In this document: piece after piece, positions 25,186 to 35,654 of the stretch
Layout: every line of letters starts with the position of its first letter
Numbering within the stretch: position 1 is the first letter of the stretch
From: Schizochytrium sp. TIO01
Lineage: Eukaryota; Sar; Bigyra; Thraustochytrida; Thraustochytriidae
Reading direction: 5' to 3'
NCBI GenBank assembly: GCA_004764695.1
Contig: SMSO01000035.1
Location: 2,602,001-2,666,000, forward strand
Length of the DNA: 64,000 bases
Program-made: the position numbers and the translations under genes
Notes under the pieces: model-generated
Databases searched by the model: none
What the model saw: only the letters and a program-made list of their open reading frames with translations
Told to the model about the DNA's origin: nothing

Positions 25186-26160
25186 ATGACGTCCGCGAAG
25201 CGCAGATCTCATAAATCCAGCGGCAGCAGAGCTTCGCGTGAGCTAGGAAACAGGAATATACAAGGTTCGGGCGTTCGTAGTGGAGAAGTCGAAGGATCTT
25301 TTGCAATGGTTGTGAATGATCTTGATCTCCGCTGGAGGGAGTCACTGATAACGCCTGTGGATTCTCAATGGCCTCGCTTGAGGGCAGCGCACTTGGGCGT
25401 GGCGGCAAGCATGTTGACCGTGCTTGTCATAGGATCGCTATTTTTCCCTACAATTGATTATGTAACTCTCAAACCGGGGCCGGCATTCCCACCGATGGCG
25501 AAGAGTGTCGCATTTTACTCTAATATTCCAATCAAGCTTGGCGCTGTTCATGTCTTTCTGTACGGGGCGGAACTGTATTTCGACCCTAGGAATGCAGAAC
25601 GCCATATCGGCCAGAGGCTGACAACCTTGTGGATGCAATTTTTTGAGAACCCGCGATGGGGACAACACTTTCATATGCAGATAGAAACTGCACTCCAAGT
25701 CATCGATATTTTTTCTGTTGACGCGGAGCGTGAGGTACCTCGGTTTCCTCCTATGGTAAGATCTGTATTAGGCGCCATCGTTTGGCTCATGTTTGTCACG
25801 AACTTTATCACATCAAGTGGCTACCATACACTCGAAGAGCAGCTCATTGGTGCTGCTGTGGCTCTTCTCAAGCTTTTCTTTGATTACTACTACAGTACTG
25901 AGCACGTCAACAGCCAGATTGGGTCCTCTTATACAGAGCCGCGAGCTCTACTCGGCGGCGTCGCCCTAACAATGGTAGCTGTGTGGTTTGCAAGAGCAAT
26001 GTTCGCTGCAACGGCCTCTATTGAGTATCTTGCTTTGATCATGCATCCGACGACACTAGCGACTTTATGCTTTCTTGGAGCAAGAGCTACGCACATGTTT
26101 CTTGTGCAGCACGAAGAGGTGGCGCCTCCCTCTGCAGAGAACAATGCTGAAGCAGCATAA
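25186..26160 (+). CDS. Multi-pass membrane protein of unknown function
   Basis: 324 residues from the ATG at 25186; a GTG two codons upstream is not a plausible eukaryotic start. The N-terminus is basic and Ser-rich (about 1-45). Hydrophobic segments lie at about 63-88, 185-210, 217-235, 255-275 and 285-308, suggesting four to five membrane spans. Between the first and second lies a loop of about 100 residues with aromatic and charged residues. The tail is Glu/Ala-rich. No family was recognised. It is transcribed convergently with the Gpc1-like gene. Confidence 0.75.
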   Translation: MTSAKRRSHKSSGSRASRELGNRNIQGSGVRSGEVEGSFAMVVNDLDLRWRESLITPVDSQWPRLRAAHLGVAASMLTVLVIGSLFFPTIDYVTLKPGPAFPPMAKSVAFYSNIPIKLGAVHVFLYGAELYFDPRNAERHIGQRLTTLWMQFFENPRWGQHFHMQIETALQVIDIFSVDAEREVPRFPPMVRSVLGAIVWLMFVTNFITSSGYHTLEEQLIGAAVALLKLFFDYYYSTEHVNSQIGSSYTEPRALLGGVALTMVAVWFARAMFAATASIEYLALIMHPTTLATLCFLGARATHMFLVQHEEVAPPSAENNAEAA

Positions 26161-26630
26161 CATGCAGGAGGCTTACCTAGTGGTCAATATCAAGTTTTAC
26201 GAACAATTGGCTTAGTTTTGCCATATGGTAATACTGATGGAGCGCTTCTTTTGTCATAGTCGCTTTATGTACATCTTAGGGCTTTCTTGATTTGATATTA
26301 ATTTATTTTTCTCATCTCAAATCCTCCAGTCTGCAAAGAGGTGGGTGTTTAATAGGAATACTTTAATTACTTTGAAGCTAGTTGTTCTAACATTGTTTTT
26401 GTAATGGAATTTCAAATTTAGAAAAAATAAAAAGATAAAGTAGCAAAACTGTTAGGGCCTAAGTTTGGAGAATGACAATAGATGTGAAAAATGGCAAATT
26501 GTCCAACAGCAAGTAGTCCATCTAAACTTGGAAACCTGTAGCAATTTTCGAAATGTTGAGAAAGAAATTATATGCAATCACGGTCAGCGTTGAGATGCAT
26601 CTCGATCGATGCACCATGACTGCATTCCAT

Positions 26631-27851
26631 CTAGGCTTCAGAGTGATCATCTTTCTCTTCATCATCATCTTCAGCTTCTTCCAAAGACGATTTTCCTGAG
26701 TCAGGCTTGACTGTCATGCGACGGGCATAGTAATGACGAGAGAAAACCTCGACATAGAAATTGGCACCGTTCCAGGTACCGATGGCAAAAACGTAGCATG
26801 TGAAAGCAACTGCAGCATACTGCCAGCGAAACCAAATGTATGCTGGGATGACAGTCATGCTTGCAAATGCCATGTTAAGTACCATCCACATGAACAAACG
26901 ATAATTGGGACCAAGAGCGTTTAGGACTTTGTAGCTAACGTTGTCTTCCTTGCTCAAGTTGTATCGAAACAGAGTCATGTACTCCTGATCCACATAAACA
27001 CGCAACCATGACTGGGCGCATGGCTGGCGAGCGACAACATTAATCCACACAATCTCAATAGCCTGCTGCACAAAAAATGTCACTAGAGAGCCAAAGGTCA
27101 TTAAGAACGCAACGTGCCACCACTTGACTTCGTTCATATCAAAGAGTTCTTGCATGGCCCCAGCAACGTCCACGTTGAAATCATCATACCACCAGGCTGC
27201 CACATCTTTGGGATACCAGCGAATAGCATAAAACACAGCCATGGGGAACACATGAATATAAAAGGACGTAAAACGATCGATGGAATGAAATACCAAGCTG
27301 TTGCGATACGCAATGATAGTCCAAGGCAAGATTGAGTTAACGATCCCAAACATTACACCAAAGAATACTCCTGACGAAGGCAAGCCGAGAATGTATATGA
27401 CGCAACCTAGATTAGCCCAATAGCAGAAATCAAGAAGAAAGTAATGCCACTTTCGCCGCTTATATTGGACATAACGAATGATAATCAACACTGGGAGAGA
27501 GATCAGGTAAGCATATGGAATAAGCCGGCGACCAAATGGTGAAGCAACGCAATAAGTCATGAAGATACATCCGAGGACTGTGAGCAGGAAAGTGATTTTG
27601 TCTAGTAAGCGGTTATGGCCTTGGCCATCGGGGCCTTTGAAGTGGTGATTAATGAATCGATCAATCTCGTCACGAGTCCGCCTCTGACCTGAGATGACAC
27701 TTAGCCATTTGCTCGATTTCTCTGAGCGCAAAATTGCAGTAAGATCTTGTGTTTTTCTGCCAAACCCGGGGTTTACCGATACAACATAGTCGTCGCCATC
27801 ATCCGAGCGCTGCGGCGGCGCAGATCGCAAACTTGCTGTCATGTAGGTCAT
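26631..27851 (-). CDS. Glycerophosphocholine acyltransferase, Gpc1/DUF2838 family
   Basis: 406 residues from the ATG at 27851. The frame opens slightly earlier at a TTG, which I discard. The core matches the Gpc1 family: WHYFLLDFCYWANLGC, then PWTIIAYRNSLVFHSIDR followed by TSFYIHVFPMAVFYAIRWY, which is the signature region, in a protein with about eight membrane segments. Family members (yeast YGR149W, plant GPCAT) acylate glycerophosphocholine with acyl-CoA to make lysophosphatidylcholine in the ER, feeding phosphatidylcholine recycling. Both ends are hydrophilic: a charged N-terminus, and an acidic C-terminus rich in Glu and Asp. Length fits the family. Confidence 0.9.
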   Translation of the reverse strand: MTYMTASLRSAPPQRSDDGDDYVVSVNPGFGRKTQDLTAILRSEKSSKWLSVISGQRRTRDEIDRFINHHFKGPDGQGHNRLLDKITFLLTVLGCIFMTYCVASPFGRRLIPYAYLISLPVLIIIRYVQYKRRKWHYFLLDFCYWANLGCVIYILGLPSSGVFFGVMFGIVNSILPWTIIAYRNSLVFHSIDRFTSFYIHVFPMAVFYAIRWYPKDVAAWWYDDFNVDVAGAMQELFDMNEVKWWHVAFLMTFGSLVTFFVQQAIEIVWINVVARQPCAQSWLRVYVDQEYMTLFRYNLSKEDNVSYKVLNALGPNYRLFMWMVLNMAFASMTVIPAYIWFRWQYAAVAFTCYVFAIGTWNGANFYVEVFSRHYYARRMTVKPDSGKSSLEEAEDDDEEKDDHSEA

Positions 27852-30353
27852 CTTGATCAGCAACTTTGTTTACTTTCAAGGTCTCTGCTTGGCTTCTGCT
27901 AAGAGAAATAGTGTTTTGGTTGGAGAAAGTCAACAGCTATTAATATTAACCTTGAGATAGTCAACAGCACCTAGGACCAAAAACCAATAATCCGCCTCTT
28001 AATCTTCAAACTGTGACGCGTGGCGCGTTCTTTGTCAATTACAGCTCTACCAAAACCAAGCACCAGTGCCTATGCCTAGTAAGACCTCAGTAATATAGCT
28101 GAGCGCAAAACTGAGGTTCACTTGCTCCTTTCCGCGATCCCTCCTCCAGAAGAGGGACGAAAAGCGACAATGATTTGAGGTTTGCTTTCTCTCGTCAACA
28201 ACTTTTAGTGTAAGGACTCTACTTTCTATTCAAAAGTGGGTTGCAATGTTTGCTTTGACTGATTTCAACACGCATAGGTACGTACTTCTGTCAGTCCAGT
28301 TGGCCTCTTCAATTCTGTACCCGAAGTGCTTTCCTGTACTTCAGGCTGCACGTGCACACGTTGCAGGAAGTCCTGTCTCTCCCTCTCTCTCTCTGTTCTT
28401 GCACTATTACTACCTTCTCGTCAGCCTGCTGCGATCAATAGCGCTGCGCTCAAACCACCTAGGGACCAGGTACTTCTGACTCCATTGACTGATGTGCAAT
28501 CCAGGTCTGCAGGATCAGCAGCCAGAGTCCTACAACTTAGATTGCAAAACTTCACCCAGAGTAATAACAGCAGCAGCAGGTAGGTAGGTACCTAGCAGGT
28601 AGGTAGGCAGGTACTAGTAGGTAGTTATTCAAGCTTCACGGACTTTTAATCACTAATCAACAGCACGTGCAAGATAAAAGCACAAGTCGAAGTTTCTTCT
28701 CCTTCTTTCTTTGAAAATCCCAGGACGGTACTCTGACTCTATATTCGTCGTGTGAATTTGACAGTGGCCCTGCGACGGACACGAAATATGACTCACAAGC
28801 ACCGGCTCACACCGCTCCAAGCCTTGACCTAGGCTTGAAAGACAGAAGTGGAGAAGAGAGAAAGGAAAGTCAATGGAGGGAGTCCAGGTGCGACTTTTTG
28901 CTTGTGTAAGGCCAACGTTAAAGAGATGCGCAACCCTTAGCAAGCCAACGCGTCTAATGTTCGAGGCTGCAGCTCCAGCAGATCGTGAAAGGGTAATGCT
29001 GCAGGTTTCGCGGTGATGGAGTCTCCAGATTTGAGGAAATGGGCTTTTCACTTCCATGCACAAGTCGTTCAACTGATCTCTTGTTTTCTATTGTTAAACA
29101 CTTATTAAGGCCTACTATCTATCAATATATGCTAGCCGCTTACTGAGGGCTTAAGAACAACTCAAGCTAAGCTAAAGCGGCCGAGAAGGAATTGTGTAAG
29201 GTAGGAATCCATAGCGATTGAGGTTCGATTGGTCCTCGAATAAACTCGCCAGATAGGGTTGAACGACGTACATTACAAAGTACCTACGATTTAGCACATG
29301 CACATGCACATACATAGTGATTGCTTGCACTTTATCAGTAGAGATCAAAGATATGCTGTCATGACTACTGAGCAAGCACATGTCTTTGGGTTCTTGCACG
29401 ATTATTTTGAACTGCTGAAATCGTCCTGAAGATTCATTCTCGCTAGTAGTCAGAAGGTAGGTACTACTAATCCTTTCAGTTCTTTTACTTGAGTAAAAAC
29501 TCCAGTAAATATTGAGATGGTGCTTGCTGCTTACCAAGTTGATTCCTGTGTCTAAGCTGAGCTGATTTCAGTCAGGGCAGTGTAACCAACGAGACTGAAT
29601 GTCTTCTTTTTGCATGTCATAAATTTGAGTGTTAAAATCGCTCGTACCTGGTCATGACAAAATGGACATCCTCGGCAAGGAGAGTGCATGAAGGGGGCAG
29701 TAGGGAAACCCGGCGTTACAAAGTAAATAGTTAAACTTAAGGGTGCTATAAGGGAAGATCCTGGGAATATATTAATCTACCCCTCACTCTAACTAGAAGA
29801 AACCACTAAACCGCAATAGTGATATTTAAAATAATTTTTATGTTTTTTAAAGTAATTATGGGACCTCTTTATTCGAAGTTGTTCAACGGCTATCTGCATG
29901 AAAATTCTTCAGGCGCACAAAGCGAGGCAAGCTGGCTAATCAAGACAATACTTGCATGGAAGCATTAATGGCTACTATAGAGCAAATTCTGTATAAAGTA
30001 ATTGTAGAGTTGCTATCATTCCCCCTGTAAAGACAGGTCTGCTCACTACCAGTAGCTCACTGGTTCAAAGGGGCTGTTTATCTGTCCACAAACTATACTA
30101 GCAACATATTTTCACTTTCACGTTTAACATAATACAGACTTCTTGCTCCTACCTCTGCGCAGCGCAATATTTGGCCAAACTTCAATTTATGGCTACGGAC
30201 GTGTAGGCTGGTCGTAAAGCTGACCTGGTGTTTAATTGTTCAGGTCATCACACAGGAACAAGCAATAAGCAAGCAAGCAGTACAAAGCGGAATATAGTCA
30301 ATAGATCAGCAAAGTGAAGGTTTCCATCGAAGAGGTTTTCACGGTGCGGCACC
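27852..30353. other. Intergenic region between divergent genes
   Basis: 2.5 kb upstream of both the Gpc1-like gene (-) and Rab28 (+). Short GTAG/AGGT repeats occur near 28580-28625. Open frames on the - strand at 28653-29072 and 29172-29537 lack any recognisable motif; the latter lacks an ATG at its head. I see no supported gene. Confidence 0.5.
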
Positions 30354-31271
30354 ATGGAGTCGAAGTTTGATAATGAGACAAAATCCCCAGAGAGCTCGAG
30401 CTTGGAGCCGCTCCTCAGCCCCACCCCTCTTGGAAATGCATTGACCAAGCGTGATTCTGCTATTGCTCTTGGTCGCCATGGAAATGTTCTACCGAAGCGT
30501 CTCAGTACAAGTTCTATGGTCGGGAGAATGAAACGTGGCGCTTCACACACAGAATCAACCGGCCCATCGCCATTTTTCGAAGAAAAGACAGCGGCAGATG
30601 ATAGTGGTGAGGAGGAAGAGCCAACTCAGATGCAATTTAAAGTTATTTTACTGGGTGATGGAAGTGTTGGCAAGACATCTACAGCTACAAGATTTACTCA
30701 AGATCACTTTAAAAGAACCTATAAGCAAACCATCGGACTTGATTTCTTCATCAAACGACTTGTTTTACCTGGTGAGATTAATGTGGCTTTACAAATTTGG
30801 GACATTGGTGGACAGTCAATCGGCAGTAAAATGATTTCCAATTATATTTATGGAGCGCACGCCATTGTACTCATGTATGATGTGACCAACTATCAAAGCT
30901 TTCAGAATCTTGAAGACTGGATGCGGCTTGTACGGAAGGTTTTCAACCATAACTCCATGCCCTATGTGGCACTTGTTGCAAACAAGTGCGACCTAGAGCA
31001 CTTAAGAACCGTAAGCATAGAAAAGCATAATGCTTTTGCTGATGAGAACGAGTTTTATACATATTTTCTCTCTGCAAAGTCGGGGGAGAATGTCCGTGGT
31101 ACCTTCCACCGAATTGCGGCTGACCTGGCTGGAGTAACTCTGACCAGGCCAGAGTTCCAGGTATCTCACCAGATTGTTAAAGCTGAAATTATCGATCACG
31201 AAAAGGATGACCCAGAGGTTGACCTAAAAGAGTCGTCAAGAGGTAGTAAGGGCCAATGTATTATTGCATAA
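30354..31271 (+). CDS. RAB28: Rab28 GTPase with N-terminal extension
   Basis: 305 residues with an ATG in a good context (ACCATGG). The G domain starts at about 93. The P-loop GDGSVGKT is at 101-108, the switch II region has the Rab28-specific WDIGGQ at 149-154 in place of the usual Rab WDTAGQ, NKCD follows at about 200, and SAK thereafter. YKQTIGLDFF, TNYQSFQNLEDW and DLEHLRT match animal Rab28 closely. The C-terminus CIIA is a CaaX box for farnesylation, as in Rab28. Rab28 cycles with the BBSome/IFT system in cilia. The first roughly 92 residues are Ser-rich, disordered and not part of the usual protein. Confidence 0.96.
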   Translation: MESKFDNETKSPESSSLEPLLSPTPLGNALTKRDSAIALGRHGNVLPKRLSTSSMVGRMKRGASHTESTGPSPFFEEKTAADDSGEEEEPTQMQFKVILLGDGSVGKTSTATRFTQDHFKRTYKQTIGLDFFIKRLVLPGEINVALQIWDIGGQSIGSKMISNYIYGAHAIVLMYDVTNYQSFQNLEDWMRLVRKVFNHNSMPYVALVANKCDLEHLRTVSIEKHNAFADENEFYTYFLSAKSGENVRGTFHRIAADLAGVTLTRPEFQVSHQIVKAEIIDHEKDDPEVDLKESSRGSKGQCIIA

Positions 31272-31490
31272 CTTTTCTTTCTTCATTTTCATATAGATTT
31301 AATCACAAGTTTTGGCCATTCTTAGGTAACTCCTTCAAGTTAGCAGGGTAAACTATTATCTGCACTCTTTATACATTTTACACTAGATTATCCTTATGCG
31401 ATGGTGCGTTCTGGCGGAGGAACGGCTCATGTATCGCTCTTTGTTTTGCTTTTTTACTTTCAAAATTTCATGTAAAACTTCGACTTTGTA

Positions 31491-32300
31491 TCATCGAACA
31501 GTTAAATAGGCAGACCATGATGGATCAACGGAGATCGCCGACTGTGCTAGGAGCCCTGGCTGCAAGCAAACTACACCTGAAGGTAGTTCTAAATATACAT
31601 TGCCTTCAGAAACCGGAATTAGCAAGATTCGCGTTGTACCTCGCAAAGCTGATGAAAATAAGGTACGCATTTCATGCATCTTAAACTCCATTTCTGCGAT
31701 CGAATAAAAACGTGGAAAAGGTTGTCCTTCTGTACGTCCATCAATTTGACCATCATGAAGCAATAAAGACTCCCTGAGTTCATAGTCAAGTTCTCTCCCG
31801 AGGGTATTCTCAAATAGCTGGATTGACAGTTCCGAAGCAGGAGGCTGTAAGGACCACTCAAAGCCAGGACCCATGAAACTTTTTAGCTCATCCCAAGCGA
31901 AACGAACTTTTTTGCGAGCATGCAAGCGCTTCGCAAGATTGCTAAGGTAGCTTGACTGTCCAAAAGGAAGACGATAGTCACACGCGTTGTACGCTGTTCT
32001 CCACCATCTTGTGGCTTCCCCGTGTTCATTGAGCATATTGCAAAGCTGGTAACAGGAAGATCTCAAGCTCAAAAAGTCGTCCACCTGAACAAAAGGCATG
32101 ACGAGCTCCCAGGCAAGGCTAAGCTCTCCCCGCATTTGTTTAATGTCATGGTGGAGTTTGAAACCCAAGGCAAGCTTTAGCGGTCTGCGCTGTTCTATAA
32201 CATTACACCTTTTGAGGTTGACCCATTTCCATGACTCGAGTTTCGCAGCATCAAGTGGATCTGCTACGCAGCGCACGAGAAACTTATCCTCCGAAGCCAT
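31491..32300 (-). CDS. F-box-like plus SUKH (SMI1/KNR4) domain protein
   Basis: 269 residues, ATG start. Residues about 58-108 look like a degenerate F-box (LAWELVMPFVQVDDFLSLR, then a WWRTAY end). Residues about 150-245 match a SUKH domain (LFENTLGRELDYELRESLLLH, then GQ and further beta strands). The pair recalls FBXO3 and plant SKIP16, which add a C-terminal ApaG domain; here the protein ends before any ApaG. A role as an SCF ubiquitin-ligase substrate adaptor is inferred. Either domain call could fail a profile test, SUKH being the firmer one. Confidence 0.72.
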   Translation of the reverse strand: MASEDKFLVRCVADPLDAAKLESWKWVNLKRCNVIEQRRPLKLALGFKLHHDIKQMRGELSLAWELVMPFVQVDDFLSLRSSCYQLCNMLNEHGEATRWWRTAYNACDYRLPFGQSSYLSNLAKRLHARKKVRFAWDELKSFMGPGFEWSLQPPASELSIQLFENTLGRELDYELRESLLLHDGQIDGRTEGQPFPRFYSIAEMEFKMHEMRTLFSSALRGTTRILLIPVSEGNVYLELPSGVVCLQPGLLAQSAISVDPSWSAYLTVR

Positions 32301-32406
32301 GCTCTGTAGAGCTCTTGAAGATTTTGTTTATCTCTCTCTCAACTGGAATAATGTTTTGCTATAGTTCATCCTTGTCTGCTCAAAACTTTAAAAAAAAATA
32401 AAAAAT

Positions 32407-32988
32407 TTAAAATGGTACAAGTAAGGTATTGCTTCGATGGAACGTCCGAGCAACCTTGCTGGCGGCAGAGCAACATATTTCTTTGCCTCGAGCCCATATA
32501 TACAAGAACGCCATCTCGAGTTCACAAATATCAAAATCTTGAGACACACGCACAACGTCTAGTTCGTCGCAGCTTCTGCCGCCTAAGGGAAGTGAAATGT
32601 GAACAATATCATATGTGCGTGGGCGATCGACATTTCTTTCACGCAAGCGCTTGCAGACGGGAAATTCCCCATCCCAGGTCATGTTGGAATCGATCAATTG
32701 AGCAATGCCGCGACTCAAGTAACGCGTTCCCGATGATTCTGGACCAACCACAAAAACCTTGATATGGTCTTGATGCATGGGCCTCTTAAGCCGAGGAAGA
32801 TCTTTCTCAAAGTATAGATTGGCATCATGCAAAACTTGAGGCCGCACGTTGTGAATCTCGGGACCAAGATTACCAGCACCAGTGTGCATCTCAAAAGACC
32901 ATGAGGTGTGCATGGCAATGGCAGCGCACGCTAACATCGTGCACAACGTGATTGCAAGCTTGGCAAGCGCTGACGAATGGTGTTCCAT
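32407..32988 (-). CDS. Truncated sulfotransferase-like type II membrane protein
   Basis: 193 residues from the ATG at 32988 (a GTG precedes it). An N-terminal membrane anchor lies at about 9-28. Then VFVVGPESSGTRYLSR at about 77-92 is a 5'-phosphosulfate-binding loop of the kind found in Golgi-type sulfotransferases. The domain should run another 100 or more residues with a 3'-phosphate-binding Ser/Arg segment, but the frame ends after a C-terminus (from about residue 150) that does not look like the family. An alternative frame over the last 150 bases reads more like protein, so a frameshift is plausible. It borders the AT-rich island and may be a broken gene. Confidence 0.55.
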   Translation of the reverse strand: MEHHSSALAKLAITLCTMLACAAIAMHTSWSFEMHTGAGNLGPEIHNVRPQVLHDANLYFEKDLPRLKRPMHQDHIKVFVVGPESSGTRYLSRGIAQLIDSNMTWDGEFPVCKRLRERNVDRPRTYDIVHISLPLGGRSCDELDVVRVSQDFDICELEMAFLYIWARGKEICCSAASKVARTFHRSNTLLVPF

Positions 32989-33518
32989 CACGAGCTAGAT
33001 GATCTAATTGGAAGCTTCCTTCCAATTAGATCAAATATAAGTATTTTCTTTTCATATTGAACACTATGCTACTAGAAAGAAACAATTATTGTTCTAAGGT
33101 GATCTAAAAATTAAAATAGCTAAGGTTTAAAAAATTTAACATTCCTTCCAAATGATGATATTTCTCCAGTAAGTTGGTGAAAGTTGTCCTTGGCGAGCGA
33201 GGGTTCCTCAATTCGCGGATTTTCTTTCGTAATAGTACGTACAAGTAAGTTTTTATTTTATTTTATTTTTTTCAAATTACTATAGTGTGTAAGATAACAA
33301 ATAAAGTTTTCAGCGCGTGCACGCGACCACAAAAAAAATAACTTAGAATTTATACTAGGTAGATGATAAGGGTGTGTGAAACAAAAAAAAACATCGTATA
33401 GGGTTCGTTAGTAAATAATGTATAAATATTAGACGAAGCTTCACACCAAACATCACATACTAGTTTGCAGCAGCAGCAGACCCCAATCGTTCGAGGATCC
33501 AACAATCGTTTGAACACC
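32989..33518. other. AT-rich spacer at the left edge of the island
   Basis: 530 bases, strongly A/T-rich with short poly-T and poly-A runs. No coding potential was seen. It contains the presumed promoter of the nuclease-kinase gene. Confidence 0.5.
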
Positions 33519-35654
33519 ATGCTCAATGGTTTCAAGAGAGCTGCCAGTACCATTGGTAGACTAGGTTCACGCCAAGGAGATACCTCTTCGGTATTTCGGA
33601 TGATTCTACCGACCCGAGAAGGTAGCAGAGTGTTGAGCAGTGTAAATCCGGCAACCATTGTTCAATTTAGCCTAGAGGCGGGTAGAGCTGAGCTCAAGAA
33701 AAAAAAGGAGGAGTATAATGATACGCTTCAACAAATGAGGTACCTCGAGGGTGAAAGTGCCGAGTTGTCGCAAGAAAGTGAGAGACTGAAACGGAAACTC
33801 ATTGGAACCTTAGGAGAAGACGATTACGACTGGCTGCGTACCTTTTCAAAGGGCTCCATCACTGAAAGTGATTTCTATGATGGGTTAAAAGGTTCGTTTA
33901 AACCTTTGTCCATGGAACTTTACAAGAGTCAGATGGGCGACCTTCTCAAAGCGGAAACATCCTTAGAACTGACCAAGCAAGACATTCGTGTCAAAGAACA
34001 ACGCCTTGTCAGTATTGATGGATATATCCAGAAATCTGAAGCAGCAATCGAGGAGCTAGCGAGAACTGATCTGCCCCGCGGTTCAGAACTGAAAGATCTC
34101 AAGACGGTGTTTCAACAACCTTTGCCAAGGTTGTGGGAGGCGGGTAAACTTCTCGCGAACGCTACAAGTCTTGCGAACCTTGACAACTATCCTGTATCGC
34201 CCATGAAAGTGAAAACGTGGTATATCGAAGACTTCTTGCGTTATTGCCGCCGTCGAGACTACATTGACACCCTGAATCAACTATCTTCTAGACTCGACTT
34301 CGACAGGGCATTTGAAGCCATGGTTGATGTGGGTAGGTTAAGTACTGAGGAATCAGTCGAAAAACCTTTTGATTATCTCATGATAAATGTATTGTCGGCC
34401 ATGAGAGAATCTGGTCATGAGAAGGTACCTGAATCAATGAGTCTGTTCGCCTCATCTGTAAGGGACCCTGCGCCGCGAGGTCTAATGGACTTTATGATTA
34501 GTCGTGGTATCCAAGAAGATGGTGATTCGCAGTTTCGTTCGCCGTTTCTAAGACGTCAGGAACCGATGATCGCGGGCGAATTCAAAGGTCCTGGCTTTCC
34601 AACCATTGATCTCGGTAAGGCATACTGTGATTGCGGATGTAAGGGTGTGGGCTGCGATTCCCAACGGCACAAAGATCATTCGGTCATTCGACAACTTTAT
34701 AACTATATGTACTTGAATGGTCTCTTGGTTGGCATTTACTCGAACTACCAACATACCCATGTTTTCATTAGGGATTGTTATGGCAACCTGCTCATCACTG
34801 AACCCGTTACATATGATAAGGTAGGAGACATTGAGAATGGAGAAATCAGTACGATGCAGCTTATTGCACTTGCTATTCTTATCGCTGGTGATAAAACGGA
34901 TATGGATATTGGAACTATCGATGGGATGATCATGGTTCCCTGTGGTGGTGAAGCAGAAGGACCCAAGGACGTAAGACGTTTGAAACTACCAGAAGAATGT
35001 AGGAGTGACGGGGACGTGAAGCATGAAACGAAGGAATCAAAAGATAAAAAAGATGTGCGTGACTATGGTAGCGGTGATACAATTGATGGTAGCGCGGTTG
35101 ACATGCTCGAGGCAATACGTCGCGGGGAGTTTAGTGATCTCCCAGAAGGCCGCACGGGACCAGTATTTCGCTTTCATTTCCCCCAACTAGGAGAAGAAAA
35201 GAGCGACAATGTGGTGAAGGTACTGGACATGTTTAAACAACAACATGAGATTCCCGCATTTGAATATGAAGCTGAAATCTACAAGCAATTAGAATCGCTA
35301 CAAGGCGAAAATATCCCCGAGTTCATCGATCATGGAAGGTTTGATGATCATGTTATGTACGGTTTTGGAACAAAGTATGCTGGTGAGTCTTTGTCACCTG
35401 AAGACATCACGGATGACTTTGTGGAAGAGGCAGTGGGTGCTCTCGATGCGATCCACAGCCTCGGTGTGTTGCACGGTGATGTTGCGGCTCGCAATGTCCT
35501 GTGTAATAAGGAAACTCAAAGGCCTGTCATTATCGACTTTGGCATGGCTAAGCGCAAGACGGACATGAGTGAGGAAGCCTTCGGTCAATCTGCAGATCGG
35601 GAGATTGATGAACTTCGACGTGAGTTGGAGACAGTAAGAACAAAGCAGTCTTAA
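33519..35654 (+). CDS. Crinkler (CR)-type effector-like protein: PD-(D/E)XK nuclease domain plus protein kinase domain
   Basis: 711 residues from the ATG at 33519; the frame begins earlier at TTG after a TAG stop. Residues 50-185 form a charged coiled coil. A restriction-endonuclease-fold domain is suggested by MDFM with Asp324, then IAGEFK with Glu354-x-Lys356, and a helix with Gln392 followed by GIYSNYQHTHVFIRD strands. A Cys/His cluster (Cys370, 372, 374, 379, His384, 387) sits between the catalytic strand and that helix. A Lys/Glu/Asp linker spans 480-545. A compact kinase follows: VKVLD with Lys567, Glu584/586, the LQGENIP motif, HGDVAARN with Asp654 and Asn659, and DFG at 673-675, so the catalytic set is complete. 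REase-kinase fusions are known in CR effectors of fungi, oomycetes and other eukaryotes. No signal peptide or LFLAK-type leader is seen. Confidence 0.8.
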   Translation: MLNGFKRAASTIGRLGSRQGDTSSVFRMILPTREGSRVLSSVNPATIVQFSLEAGRAELKKKKEEYNDTLQQMRYLEGESAELSQESERLKRKLIGTLGEDDYDWLRTFSKGSITESDFYDGLKGSFKPLSMELYKSQMGDLLKAETSLELTKQDIRVKEQRLVSIDGYIQKSEAAIEELARTDLPRGSELKDLKTVFQQPLPRLWEAGKLLANATSLANLDNYPVSPMKVKTWYIEDFLRYCRRRDYIDTLNQLSSRLDFDRAFEAMVDVGRLSTEESVEKPFDYLMINVLSAMRESGHEKVPESMSLFASSVRDPAPRGLMDFMISRGIQEDGDSQFRSPFLRRQEPMIAGEFKGPGFPTIDLGKAYCDCGCKGVGCDSQRHKDHSVIRQLYNYMYLNGLLVGIYSNYQHTHVFIRDCYGNLLITEPVTYDKVGDIENGEISTMQLIALAILIAGDKTDMDIGTIDGMIMVPCGGEAEGPKDVRRLKLPEECRSDGDVKHETKESKDKKDVRDYGSGDTIDGSAVDMLEAIRRGEFSDLPEGRTGPVFRFHFPQLGEEKSDNVVKVLDMFKQQHEIPAFEYEAEIYKQLESLQGENIPEFIDHGRFDDHVMYGFGTKYAGESLSPEDITDDFVEEAVGALDAIHSLGVLHGDVAARNVLCNKETQRPVIIDFGMAKRKTDMSEEAFGQSADREIDELRRELETVRTKQS

